Below, in pieces: positions 54,752-62,515 of a stretch of DNA of 64,000 bases (within the stretch, counting starts at the first letter, position 1; each line of letters begins with the position of its first letter). Source of the stretch: Microbacterium sp. cf332 (GTDB lineage Bacteria > Actinomycetota > Actinomycetes > Actinomycetales > Microbacteriaceae); assembly GCF_900102175.1 (NCBI RefSeq), contig NZ_FNKN01000002.1, positions 558,001 to 622,000 on the forward strand, in the 5' to 3' direction. The notes under the pieces were generated by a model. That model had not been told where the DNA came from and searched no databases. It saw nothing but the letters and a program-made list of their open reading frames with translations. Made by a program: the position numbers and the translations under genes.

Positions 54752-56002
54752 ATGAAGAACACCGTGCGCTCGCTCGCCCTGCTGGGCGTCGCGACCCTGA
54801 CCGTCACCCTCGCCGGCTGCGGCGGCTCCGATGCCGGCAGCGGCGGCGACGGACCCGCGCCCGTCGTCATGTGGGGCTCGTGGTCGGGCGACCAGGTCGC
54901 CCAGCTCGAGGCCCAGGCCGCCCGCTTCAACGAGTCGCAGGACGACTACGAGGTCAGCTACGTGCCGCAGGAGCTCGTCGAGGAGAAGCTGCTCACCGCG
55001 CTCGCCGGCGGCCAGGTGCCCGACATCGTGCTGTGGGACCGCTATCAGACCTCGCTCTACGCCCCCAAGGGGGCTCTCGCCCCGATCGACGACTTCGTCG
55101 CCGAGGACTCCGTCGACACCGGCGTCTTCTACGAGCCGGCGCTCGGCGAGATGGAGGTCGACGACAAGCTCTACGGCCTGCCCCTGCTCGTCGACAACCG
55201 CTCGCTCGTCTACAACCGGGCGCTGCTCGACGACGCCGGCGTTGCGGCGCCGACGACTTGGGACGAGCTCCGGGCGGCCGCCCAGGCGCTCACCCTGCGC
55301 GACGGCAGCAAGCTCGTGCAGTCGGGCTTCGACCTGAGCGACCCCGGGCTGTTCAGCATGTACCTCGCGCAGGCGGGGGGTGAGCTGCTCAACGACGACG
55401 AGACAAAGACCGCCTTCAATAGTCCTGAAGGTCTGGAGGTGCTCGAGTTCTGGCAGAGCCTGCTCGATGACGGCGTGTACTCGCAGGGCTTCGGTGACAC
55501 GGGCGACGCGTTCGCCGAGGGGCGCACCGCGATGAAGCTCGACGGCCCCTGGGCGCTGTCGACCCTCGACAAGGTCGACGGGCTGACCTACGGCGTCGCA
55601 CAGCCCCCCGCCGGCCCCGACGGCGGCACCGGCGCGTACATGGGCGGCTTCGGGCTCGTCATCCCCGAAGGCGCCAAGAACGCCGAAGGGGCGTGGGAGT
55701 TCATGAAGTGGTGGACGACCGAGGCCGAGAACGGCGTCGCCTTCGGAGAGATCTCCGGGTGGATCCCGGCGAACATCGAGGCCGCGAACGACCCCTACTT
55801 CACCGAGGACGAGCACTACGCGGCCTTCATCGAGACCATGAACTACGCCGGCGCTCGGCCGAACGTCCAGGGCTTCTCCGACGTCGAGGGCAAGGCTCTC
55901 GTGCCCGCGCTCGAGCGCTTCATGTCGGGCGAGATCTCCGCCGAGCAGGCGCTGAAGGATGCGCAGGAGCAGGGCGACCAGATCCTCGCGCAGAACCGAT
56001 GA
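54752..56002 (+). CDS. Sugar ABC transporter substrate-binding lipoprotein, mannan locus
   Basis: A 416-residue SBP_bac_1 lipoprotein with a signal ending TLAGC (Cys23) and ACAGGAG before the ATG at 54752. MWGSWSGDQVAQLEAQAARF, LTALAGGQVPDIVLWDRYQ and YGLPLLVDNRSLVYNRALLD are typical of oligosaccharide binders. Flanked by GH125 and GH76 genes, its ligand is most likely an alpha-manno-oligosaccharide. Confidence 0.94.
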   Translation: MKNTVRSLALLGVATLTVTLAGCGGSDAGSGGDGPAPVVMWGSWSGDQVAQLEAQAARFNESQDDYEVSYVPQELVEEKLLTALAGGQVPDIVLWDRYQTSLYAPKGALAPIDDFVAEDSVDTGVFYEPALGEMEVDDKLYGLPLLVDNRSLVYNRALLDDAGVAAPTTWDELRAAAQALTLRDGSKLVQSGFDLSDPGLFSMYLAQAGGELLNDDETKTAFNSPEGLEVLEFWQSLLDDGVYSQGFGDTGDAFAEGRTAMKLDGPWALSTLDKVDGLTYGVAQPPAGPDGGTGAYMGGFGLVIPEGAKNAEGAWEFMKWWTTEAENGVAFGEISGWIPANIEAANDPYFTEDEHYAAFIETMNYAGARPNVQGFSDVEGKALVPALERFMSGEISAEQALKDAQEQGDQILAQNR

Positions 56003-56066
56003 CGCGCCCGGCCCGCACCTCGGCTCGCGAAGCCGCCGGCATCCCCACCCAGAGAGAAGAGCACGC

Positions 56067-57194
56067 ATGACCCGTCCCGCCGCGACCGCGTGGACGTCCC
56101 GAGCGGATGTCGCCCAGGAGAGCCTCGACCACTTCTTCGGCGTCCCCGGCATCCAGTTCCTCGCGAACAGCCACCCGCACGACCGCGGCGACACCGCGGT
56201 GTTCAACTACTGGTGGCTGGCGCACGTCATCGACGCCCGCATCGACGCGTGGCTGCGGACGGGGGAGGCCCGCTGGCTCGAAGCGGCCGTCGCCGCCCGC
56301 GACAACATCGTCGAACGCAACGGCGGCTCGCTGTTCAACGACTACTTCGACGACATGCTCTGGTTCGCGCTCGCACTCGAGCGGCTCCACGCCGCGACCG
56401 GCGATCAGCGTCACCTCGACGACGCCCGCGCGATCTGGGACCACGTCGTCGAGCACGGCTGGAACGAGACCCTCGGGTGGAGCCTCGCGTGGCGGAAGCA
56501 GCAGCTGGCCTACAAGAACACGCCGGCCAACGGTCCGCTCGTCATCCTCGGCGCGCGGCTGCATGCGCTCGACGCGTCCGGCGACCAGCTCGATTACGCC
56601 CGTCGCGCCTTCAACTGGCTCACGGCGAACCTCGTCGGGCCCGACGGGTTCGTCGAGGACGGCGTCAATCGGAACGACGACGGTGCGGTCGACACGCAGT
56701 GGCGCTTCACCTACAACCAGGGTCTGTACGCGGGGGCGGCGCTCGAGCTCTTCCGCGTCACGGGCGACCGTTCGATGCTCGAGCGGGCGGTGCAGACCGC
56801 CGTCACCGCCGTTCGCGAGCTGAGCGACGGCTCGGTGTTCCGCGACGAGGGCGACGGCGGCGACGAAGGCCTGTTCAAGGGCGTGTACTACCGCTATCTC
56901 GGGGAGGTGCTCGCGGTCCTCGTCGACGAGCCGGACTTCGCCGACGAACGGGCGCTGCTCGAGGGCTTCCTGCGGGCGAGCACGGATGCGCTCTGGCGCA
57001 CCGGAGTCGTCGACGGCATGCTGCGCCCCGGCAACGACTGGTCGGAGCCGGCGGGGGAGTGGATCCCCTATTCGACCGCGGTCAGCGCGATCTTCGCGAC
57101 CGAGCAGCGGGCGCGGCTCGAGGCCGCCGGAGGCAGGGGCGAACCGGTGGGGGCGGGCTCAGCCACCGCATCCCGCTCGGCCACCGGCGCCTGA
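56067..57194 (+). CDS. Cytoplasmic GH76-family glycosidase
   Basis: A 375-residue GH76 protein without a signal peptide, start ATG at 56067. The catalytic Asp pair lies in YFDDMLWFALALERL (Asp95, Asp96), and RFTYNQGLYAGAALELFR is the second family motif, matching WTYNQGNYAGAALEMY in the secreted enzyme. It should act on imported alpha-1,6-manno-oligosaccharides together with GH125. The last 20 residues are low-complexity. Convergent with the GntR-type regulator gene. Confidence 0.92.
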   Translation: MTRPAATAWTSRADVAQESLDHFFGVPGIQFLANSHPHDRGDTAVFNYWWLAHVIDARIDAWLRTGEARWLEAAVAARDNIVERNGGSLFNDYFDDMLWFALALERLHAATGDQRHLDDARAIWDHVVEHGWNETLGWSLAWRKQQLAYKNTPANGPLVILGARLHALDASGDQLDYARRAFNWLTANLVGPDGFVEDGVNRNDDGAVDTQWRFTYNQGLYAGAALELFRVTGDRSMLERAVQTAVTAVRELSDGSVFRDEGDGGDEGLFKGVYYRYLGEVLAVLVDEPDFADERALLEGFLRASTDALWRTGVVDGMLRPGNDWSEPAGEWIPYSTAVSAIFATEQRARLEAAGGRGEPVGAGSATASRSATGA

Positions 57195-57235
57195 CGCGCG
57201 GCGTCCGACGCGGCTCGGCAACCGACGGCGTCCCC

Positions 57236-58336
57236 TCACGTGCGAGGGGGCGCCGTCGACGCGCCCGGCACCAGCTCGGTGGCGAGCACGACCTTGTCCA
57301 CGGTGAGAGGCTTCGCGATCTGCTGCTGCAGCGCCGCGATCCCGCGGGAGCCGAGCTCGGTCTGCGCCTGGCGGATGTGGGTGAAGCGGAACAGTCCGGT
57401 GTCGAAGAAGGCGTCGGGGTGGTCGAAGCAGACCACCGACACGTCACCCGGGACGCTGAGCCCGAGCCGCGCGCAGGCCTCGCGCAGCATGAGTGCGATG
57501 TTGTACTCGGCCGCCACGTAGCCGGTGATGTCGGGATGCTCCCCGACGAACGCGATGAGCCGCTCGATGTCGTCCTCGACGGTGTCGGTGCTGCCGGGCA
57601 CCGTCGACTCGAGCGTCTGCAGCTCCGCACGGTTCTCCAGCGGCAGATGGTTCATGGCGTGGGCGTGGATGTACCCGTTCCGGCGGTCGTCGCTCGACGA
57701 CACGTGGCTCGACGGTCCCACGAAGCCCACGGTGCGGTGCCCGAGCTCGAGCAGATGCTCCGTCGCCGCACGGCCCCCACCGAGGTTGTCCGAGCAGACG
57801 GCCGACACGGGGATCCCGTCGAACAGGCGGTCGAGGATGACGAGCGGGAAACGCCGCGCGACGAGCTCGAGGGCCGCGGGCGGTATGTACTCCGACGAGC
57901 TCGGCAGCAGTACGAGCCCCTCGACTCCCGCATCGACGAGCGCGCGGATGCACGCGTCCTCCTCGGCGAGGTCGCCGCCCGACCGCTTGAAGATGACGTG
58001 CGTGTCGGCGCCCGCCGCGGCGAGGACTCCTTCGATGATCTTGTTGCCGAAGGTGTCGTCGAAGCTCGTCAGGACGCAGCCCAGGAGTCGGGTGGAGACG
58101 TCCGATCCCGCGGGCGGCACGGTCGTCGCCGTGGCGCTCGTCACCACGGTCCCGATGCGCGGACGGCGCATGATCATCCCCTCGCTGCGCAGCAGCTCGA
58201 GCGCCCGCTTGACCGTGATCGCGCTGACGTCGAACTGCTTCGACAGCTCGGCCTCGGAGGGCAGACGCTCGCCGACCGGGTAGGTGCCGTTGGTGATCGC
58301 CAGACGCAACGACTCGTACACGCGCTTGTACAGCAT
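57236..58336 (-). CDS. GntR-type regulator with LacI-like ligand domain
   Basis: A 366-residue hybrid regulator similar in layout to AraR: an N-terminal GntR winged helix (YESLRLAITNGTYPVGERLP, LSKQFDVSAITVKRALELL) and a periplasmic-binding-protein-like domain from about residue 80 (LLGCVLTSFDDTFGNKII, ICSDNLGGGRAATEHLLELGHR with Val for Ile at the start, VSVVCFDHPDAFF). It probably senses an imported manno-oligosaccharide and represses the mannan genes. An AT-rich candidate site lies about 20 bp before its ATG. Confidence 0.93.
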   Translation of the reverse strand: MLYKRVYESLRLAITNGTYPVGERLPSEAELSKQFDVSAITVKRALELLRSEGMIMRRPRIGTVVTSATATTVPPAGSDVSTRLLGCVLTSFDDTFGNKIIEGVLAAAGADTHVIFKRSGGDLAEEDACIRALVDAGVEGLVLLPSSSEYIPPAALELVARRFPLVILDRLFDGIPVSAVCSDNLGGGRAATEHLLELGHRTVGFVGPSSHVSSSDDRRNGYIHAHAMNHLPLENRAELQTLESTVPGSTDTVEDDIERLIAFVGEHPDITGYVAAEYNIALMLREACARLGLSVPGDVSVVCFDHPDAFFDTGLFRFTHIRQAQTELGSRGIAALQQQIAKPLTVDKVVLATELVPGASTAPPRT

Positions 58337-58355
58337 CCCGATCCTCCTCCGACTG

Positions 58356-58374
58356 GATTTCTTATATTTAATCT
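58356..58374. promoter_or_regulatory. AT-rich candidate operator upstream of GntR-type gene
   Basis: GATTTCTTATATTTAATCT (58356-58374) lies about 20 bp upstream of the regulator ATG. Its reverse complement contains TAAATATAAG, similar to TAAATATGTG in the reverse complement of the 51371 site. It would allow autoregulation. The following stretch up to 58605 holds no other gene, but has a second AT-rich patch near 58471-58493. Confidence 0.5.
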
Positions 58375-58605
58375 ACAGGGCGGCGGCGGGAACCCGAAGC
58401 CTGCTCCATCGGGGCTCGCACGCGCCGCGCCTACGACGAAGGGATGCCTGACGATCTCACCCTGCCGAAGATGATTAATCACTCATTTTGTCGTGAGCTG
58501 GTTCACGCGGTCGCGGGCGATATGTAACGTGAAATGACCGTCAATGCACCGGGACGTAATTCCGCTCGGATCATCCCGGTCGGCAATTTACTCGAAGGAG
58601 AGAGA

Positions 58606-58977
58606 ATGTCCCTCACAAAGAAGATTGCAACGGGTCTCGGTGCTGGCCTCCTGGCCGCTTCCGTCATCGTCGCGTCGCCCGCTTCGGCCTCGGAGGCCGA
58701 AGCTCAGCAGGCGTCGGCCGCGGTGGCACCGGCGAACACCACCCACTCGCTCTACGTCTCGCATGCCGAGGTCGAGCGGATGTACACGGGCATGAACGAT
58801 CTCGGCTCGCTCTGCGCAGTCGCCCCCATCCCGTATCCGATCAGCATCGCCTGTGCCGGTTTCGCACCCTCACAGGCCATCGAGCAGGCCTATTGGCAGG
58901 AAAAGCGCGTGCGCGTCGATTACACGAGCTGCGGCTTCAATTACTGCAGCTCGACGAGCTTCCACGTCGTCGATTGA
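58606..58977 (+). CDS. Small secreted four-cysteine protein, unknown function
   Basis: A 123-residue precursor, start ATG at 58606 after GAAGGAG. A clear Sec signal (MSLTKKIATGLGAGLLAASV, cleavage near ASPASAS) is followed by a mature part of about 93 residues. It has four cysteines (70, 83, 109, 114), probably two disulfides, and Tyr-rich patches. Base composition is lower in GC than the neighbours. I do not recognise a family; bacteriocin-like, adhesion or signalling roles are all possible. It stands alone with its own promoter region (TATGTA at 58521). Confidence 0.75.
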   Translation: MSLTKKIATGLGAGLLAASVIVASPASASEAEAQQASAAVAPANTTHSLYVSHAEVERMYTGMNDLGSLCAVAPIPYPISIACAGFAPSQAIEQAYWQEKRVRVDYTSCGFNYCSSTSFHVVD

Positions 58978-59095
58978 CCGGCCTGTTCGAGCAGCGGACC
59001 GTCAGCTGAACGTGCAGCGCGGCTGCGTCGAGATCGAGACGGATCTCGGTCTCGACGAGCCGCGCGCTCGGATCCGAAACGGCCGGTCACGTCTC

Positions 59096-59878
59096 TCAGG
59101 CCGGAGCGAGCCGGCGCGTGTTGGCCCGGACGGAGGGAAGCCGGCGGTGGTGGACGACGAGTTCGCGCAGGGCGCTCACCCGCCGGCGGACGCCCCAGAC
59201 GCTCACCTTCCACAGTGACTCGCGGACGATGTTCCCACTCATCTTGCTCTCGCCCCGTTCGCGTTCGATGAAGGTGATCGGCACCTCGACCACGTGCAGC
59301 CCGCGCTCGAGGCCGCGCCAGAGCAGATCGAGCTGGAAGCAGTACCCGTGCGACTCGACGGAGTCCAAGCCGATCGCCTCGAGGGCCTCCGTGCGGTACG
59401 CGCGGTAGCCGCCGGTGGCGTCGCGGATGTCGATGCCGAGGGCGAGGCGAGCGTAGACGTTGCCTCCGATGCTCAGCACCTTGCGGTGGAACGGCCAGTT
59501 GACGACGCTGCCGCCCGGCAACCAGCGGGAGCCGAGCACGATGTCGGCGGACCGCAGCTCGCTGAGCATGACGGGCAGGGATTCCGGCTGGTGCGATCCG
59601 TCCGCATCCATTTCGACGAGGACGTCGTACCCGCGCTCGCGGCCCCAGGCGAAGCCCGCGAGATACGCGCGCCCCAGGCCGTCCTTCGCGGTGCGGTGGA
59701 GGACGTGCACGCTCGCGTGCCGGGATGCGAGACGGTCCGCGAGATCTCCGGTGCCGTCGGGCGAGGAATCGTCGACGATGAGCACGTCGGAGACCCCGAC
59801 GGCGAGGACGCGGTCGACGATCCCCTCGATGTTCTCGACCTCGTTGTAGGTGGGGACGATGGTCAGCGCTGCGTTCAT
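59096..59878 (-). CDS. Polyprenol monophosphomannose synthase-like GT2
   Basis: A 260-residue family 2 glycosyltransferase of the DPM1/Ppm1 catalytic type. Motifs: [35 protein letters not shown], the metal-binding [15 protein letters not shown] and [13 protein letters not shown]. No membrane segments, as for actinobacterial Ppm catalytic domains. It would transfer mannose from GDP-mannose to polyprenyl phosphate, feeding GT39-type or lipoglycan mannosyltransferases such as the one at 62516. Start ATG at 59878; an ATG at 59893 is possible. Confidence 0.9.
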   Translation of the reverse strand: MNAALTIVPTYNEVENIEGIVDRVLAVGVSDVLIVDDSSPDGTGDLADRLASRHASVHVLHRTAKDGLGRAYLAGFAWGRERGYDVLVEMDADGSHQPESLPVMLSELRSADIVLGSRWLPGGSVVNWPFHRKVLSIGGNVYARLALGIDIRDATGGYRAYRTEALEAIGLDSVESHGYCFQLDLLWRGLERGLHVVEVPITFIERERGESKMSGNIVRESLWKVSVWGVRRRVSALRELVVHHRRLPSVRANTRRLAPA

Positions 59879-59910
59879 CTGGACGATCTCCATTCGGGTG
59901 GCAACGATTC

Positions 59911-59940
59911 GGGCGGTTCGGGGCGGTTCGGGGCGGTTCG
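59911..59940. repeat. 10-bp tandem repeat, three units
   Basis: GGGCGGTTCG occurs three times head to tail (59911-59940), preceded by a partial unit. It lies in the 70-bp gap between the sortase-fusion gene and the GT2 gene, just upstream of the GT2 start on the minus strand. It could vary by slippage and shift the spacing of the promoter or leader. Confidence 0.85.
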
Positions 59941-59948
59941 GGCAGGTT

Positions 59949-61556
59949 TCAGGCGGCGATCGCGGTGACGACGATGTTGTCCTCGTACAGGCCGGTCTCG
60001 GAGCTGATCGGTCCGCCGCAGGTGACGAGGCGGAGCTCCGGCGTAGGTACCGGCGCATAGATCGATTCGGTGGGGAATCCGTGCTTCTTCACGCTCTGCA
60101 TGCTCGTGACGACGAATTCGGCCACGGACCCGTCGCTGCGGGACACCGAGACGGTGTCACCGGGGCGCAGCCGGGGGAGGTTGTGGAAGATCGCCGGGGC
60201 GGTCGGTGAATCGACGTGGGCGGCGATGACGGCGGGTCCGACCTCGCCCGGAACGACCCCGTCCTCGTACCACCCGACGTCGTTGTAGTCGGCGGGCGCC
60301 TCGATCCAGCCGTCCGCGCCGCGCCCCAGCCCGATGAGGTCGGATTCGAGGCCGATGGCCGGGATCGACACGTGCACGGGGACCGCGTCCGAGGCGGCCT
60401 CCGCCGGCACCGGATCCTGGAACGCGCCCGCACTCGAGCTCGACGACGCTCCCGTCGCCGAGCTCGACGACGGCCCGAGCGGGGGACAGCCCGCGAGGGC
60501 GTCATCGGTCAGCATCGCCTCGGCGAGGGCGTTCCAGGCGTCGCCGTAGTATGTCGGCGTTCGCGCGGCGGTGTCTCTCATCCGCCCGAGATCGGCGCCG
60601 GCATCGTCGGTGCGCCCCGCCGCGGCATAGGCGGCCGCACGCGCCGCGTAGGCGACAGGGTGCTGATCCGTCGTCACGGCACCCGAACCCGAGTCGAGCT
60701 CGGCAGGCAGCACGTCGTCGCCCGGGAACGCCGTCGCCATCGTCGCCGCGAGCTCGGCGTCGGCGGCGTCGCAGGACTCGGCGTACCGGATCGGTGCGCG
60801 GGCGGCGTCGTATCCGAAGCCCGGCTCGCCCGTACCGTCCGCTGCGCCGGCGATGGCCACCGACCCGTCGGTCGCGACCGTCGCCCAGTTCGTCGGGAGC
60901 GCGTTCGCGTCCAGCAGTGCCTCGGTGGCGGCGCGACTGCCCTCGGCGAGCTCGTCCCAGCGCTCGTCGCCCGACGCGTCCGCCAGCACCGCGTAGGCCG
61001 CGGGCGATGCGTAGGACGGGTTGTACGCGTGCGGCGATGCCGTCGCCCACGTGCCCGGGAGGAGGATCCGTCCGAGATCGGTCGTCGCCGTCATCTCCTC
61101 GAGCAGCGCGTCGCCGAGGGCGAGTCCGTCGGCCGACAGATCGTCGCGGCCGAAGGCGTCGCCGGCCAGGACGAGGGCGCGCGCGGCGTCGAGGTCGGCG
61201 TCGGATGCCGGCTCGTCGTCGACGACCGCCCCGTCTTCCCAGCGCCAGGCGAGCAGCAGGTCGTCGCGCTGGAGGTTGTCGGTGGTCCAGTCCCAGATCT
61301 CGTCGAATCGGGCTTCGTCGTCGGCGACGACGGCGAGCAGCAGGCCGTACGCCTGGCCTTCGCTGACCGTGTCGCCGCCCTGGTCGGTGCGGACGACACG
61401 CCCCCCGTCCACGTAGGTATCGAGGAACGCGTCGGCCGCCACCGTCGCGCCGGTATCGGATGCGGCGCCGTCGGTGACCGGCCCGGAGCACGCCGTCACC
61501 GCCAGTGCGATCGCGGCGCCCGATGCGGCAGCCGCGAGGAAGCGCGGCGCCCGCAT
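59949..61556 (-). CDS. Lipoprotein fusing a GH8 glycosidase to a class F-like sortase
   Basis: A 535-residue surface lipoprotein (signal LAVTAC, Cys23; ATG at 61556). Residues about 40-357 match family GH8: the catalytic acid motif [14 protein letters not shown] (Glu66) and the [11 protein letters not shown] motif (Asp119/Asp121). A Ser/Ala-rich linker (about 362-378) leads to a sortase domain, residues 393-535: [23 protein letters not shown] (His447) and LVTCGG (Cys513). The position where I would expect the catalytic Arg (Y-R-D-N pattern) reads YEDN with Glu525. The TGATG overlap with the DUF4397 gene couples enzyme and likely substrate. Such a fusion is, to my knowledge, unusual. Confidence 0.88.
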   Translation of the reverse strand: MRAPRFLAAAASGAAIALAVTACSGPVTDGAASDTGATVAADAFLDTYVDGGRVVRTDQGGDTVSEGQAYGLLLAVVADDEARFDEIWDWTTDNLQRDDLLLAWRWEDGAVVDDEPASDADLDAARALVLAGDAFGRDDLSADGLALGDALLEEMTATTDLGRILLPGTWATASPHAYNPSYASPAAYAVLADASGDERWDELAEGSRAATEALLDANALPTNWATVATDGSVAIAGAADGTGEPGFGYDAARAPIRYAESCDAADAELAATMATAFPGDDVLPAELDSGSGAVTTDQHPVAYAARAAAYAAAGRTDDAGADLGRMRDTAARTPTYYGDAWNALAEAMLTDDALAGCPPLGPSSSSATGASSSSSAGAFQDPVPAEAASDAVPVHVSIPAIGLESDLIGLGRGADGWIEAPADYNDVGWYEDGVVPGEVGPAVIAAHVDSPTAPAIFHNLPRLRPGDTVSVSRSDGSVAEFVVTSMQSVKKHGFPTESIYAPVPTPELRLVTCGGPISSETGLYEDNIVVTAIAA

Positions 61557-62458
61557 CAGGCGGTGTCCCGCGCTCCGCGGCGCCGCACAGCCGCGGTCGT
61601 GACGACGGCAGCCGCGAGCAGTGCAGCGGCTCCCACGAAGATGCCGGTCGGTGCGGTCTCGCTGCGCGCGGCGCCGCCGCCGCCGGTCTCGATGCCTCCG
61701 ACGGGCATGTCGGCGAGGGTGGCGGAATCGGTGACCGCCGTGGCCGTCAGAGCTCCCGACGAGGTGTCGAGCACGAAGAGGGTCGAGACCGAGCCCGCGG
61801 GCAGGTCCACTGCCGCGGTCGACACGTCGTCGGCGCCGGCGAGCTCGAGGTTCCACGACCCCGCCGCGACGGCGGCGTAATCCGTGGCCGAACCGGTCGG
61901 GACGTCGCGCGCGATGGGCCGGCCCTGTGCGGTGTCGACGCTCACCGTCGGCTCGACGGTCGACGCCTGGATGACGCGCACGCGCGCCTCCCCCGCGGCC
62001 GGGGCCGAGAGGTCGTCCTCGAAGACGACGGTCTGGAGGTCGGCGTTGACGCCGTACGCCGCGACCGTGACGGGGCCGCCCGCTGCGACGTCGACGGACT
62101 GCTGGACGATCGGCTCGGCATCGTCTGCCGCATCCGACGGCACCATCGAGACGACGTACGTCCCCTCGGCGAGCGGGATGTACGAGCTCACCGCACCGTA
62201 GGCGACATCGTCGAGCTCGTACACGACGGCACCGCCGGCGAGCGCGGTCATCTGCACGTCGACGGACTTCGTGTCGGGCGAGAGGTGCGCGACGCGGGCC
62301 CAGCCCCCGGGTTCAGCGGGAACGGCCGCGGATGCGGCGGGGGCGACGGCGATGCTGATGGCGAAGGGGATGGCTGCGGCGGCGACGACAGCCAGCCCGC
62401 GGATGCCTCGCCCGGCGGTGCGGGCGTTCGGGTCGAGGTGCGAAGTGTGACGAATCAT
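61556..62458 (-). CDS. DUF4397 surface protein, likely sortase substrate
   Basis: A 300-residue exported protein: a long signal peptide with a charged N-terminus (cleavage near ASA), then DUF4397 repeats (ARVAHLSPDTKSVDVQM, ARVRVIQASTVEPTVSV). The C-terminus has a sorting-signal layout: MPVGGIETGGGG, a membrane helix (GIFVGAAALLAAAVVTTAAV) and a basic tail RRRGARD. It lacks a textbook LPxTG. GAAAGGATC precedes the ATG at 62458. It is coupled to the GH8-sortase gene, whose sortase domain probably anchors it. Confidence 0.88.
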   Translation of the reverse strand: MIRHTSHLDPNARTAGRGIRGLAVVAAAAIPFAISIAVAPAASAAVPAEPGGWARVAHLSPDTKSVDVQMTALAGGAVVYELDDVAYGAVSSYIPLAEGTYVVSMVPSDAADDAEPIVQQSVDVAAGGPVTVAAYGVNADLQTVVFEDDLSAPAAGEARVRVIQASTVEPTVSVDTAQGRPIARDVPTGSATDYAAVAAGSWNLELAGADDVSTAAVDLPAGSVSTLFVLDTSSGALTATAVTDSATLADMPVGGIETGGGGAARSETAPTGIFVGAAALLAAAVVTTAAVRRRGARDTA

Positions 62459-62515
62459 GATGATCCTTTCTTCGGGGTTGGGCCGGGAGGTGCCGCCCGG
62501 CGCGGGGGGAGGGTC

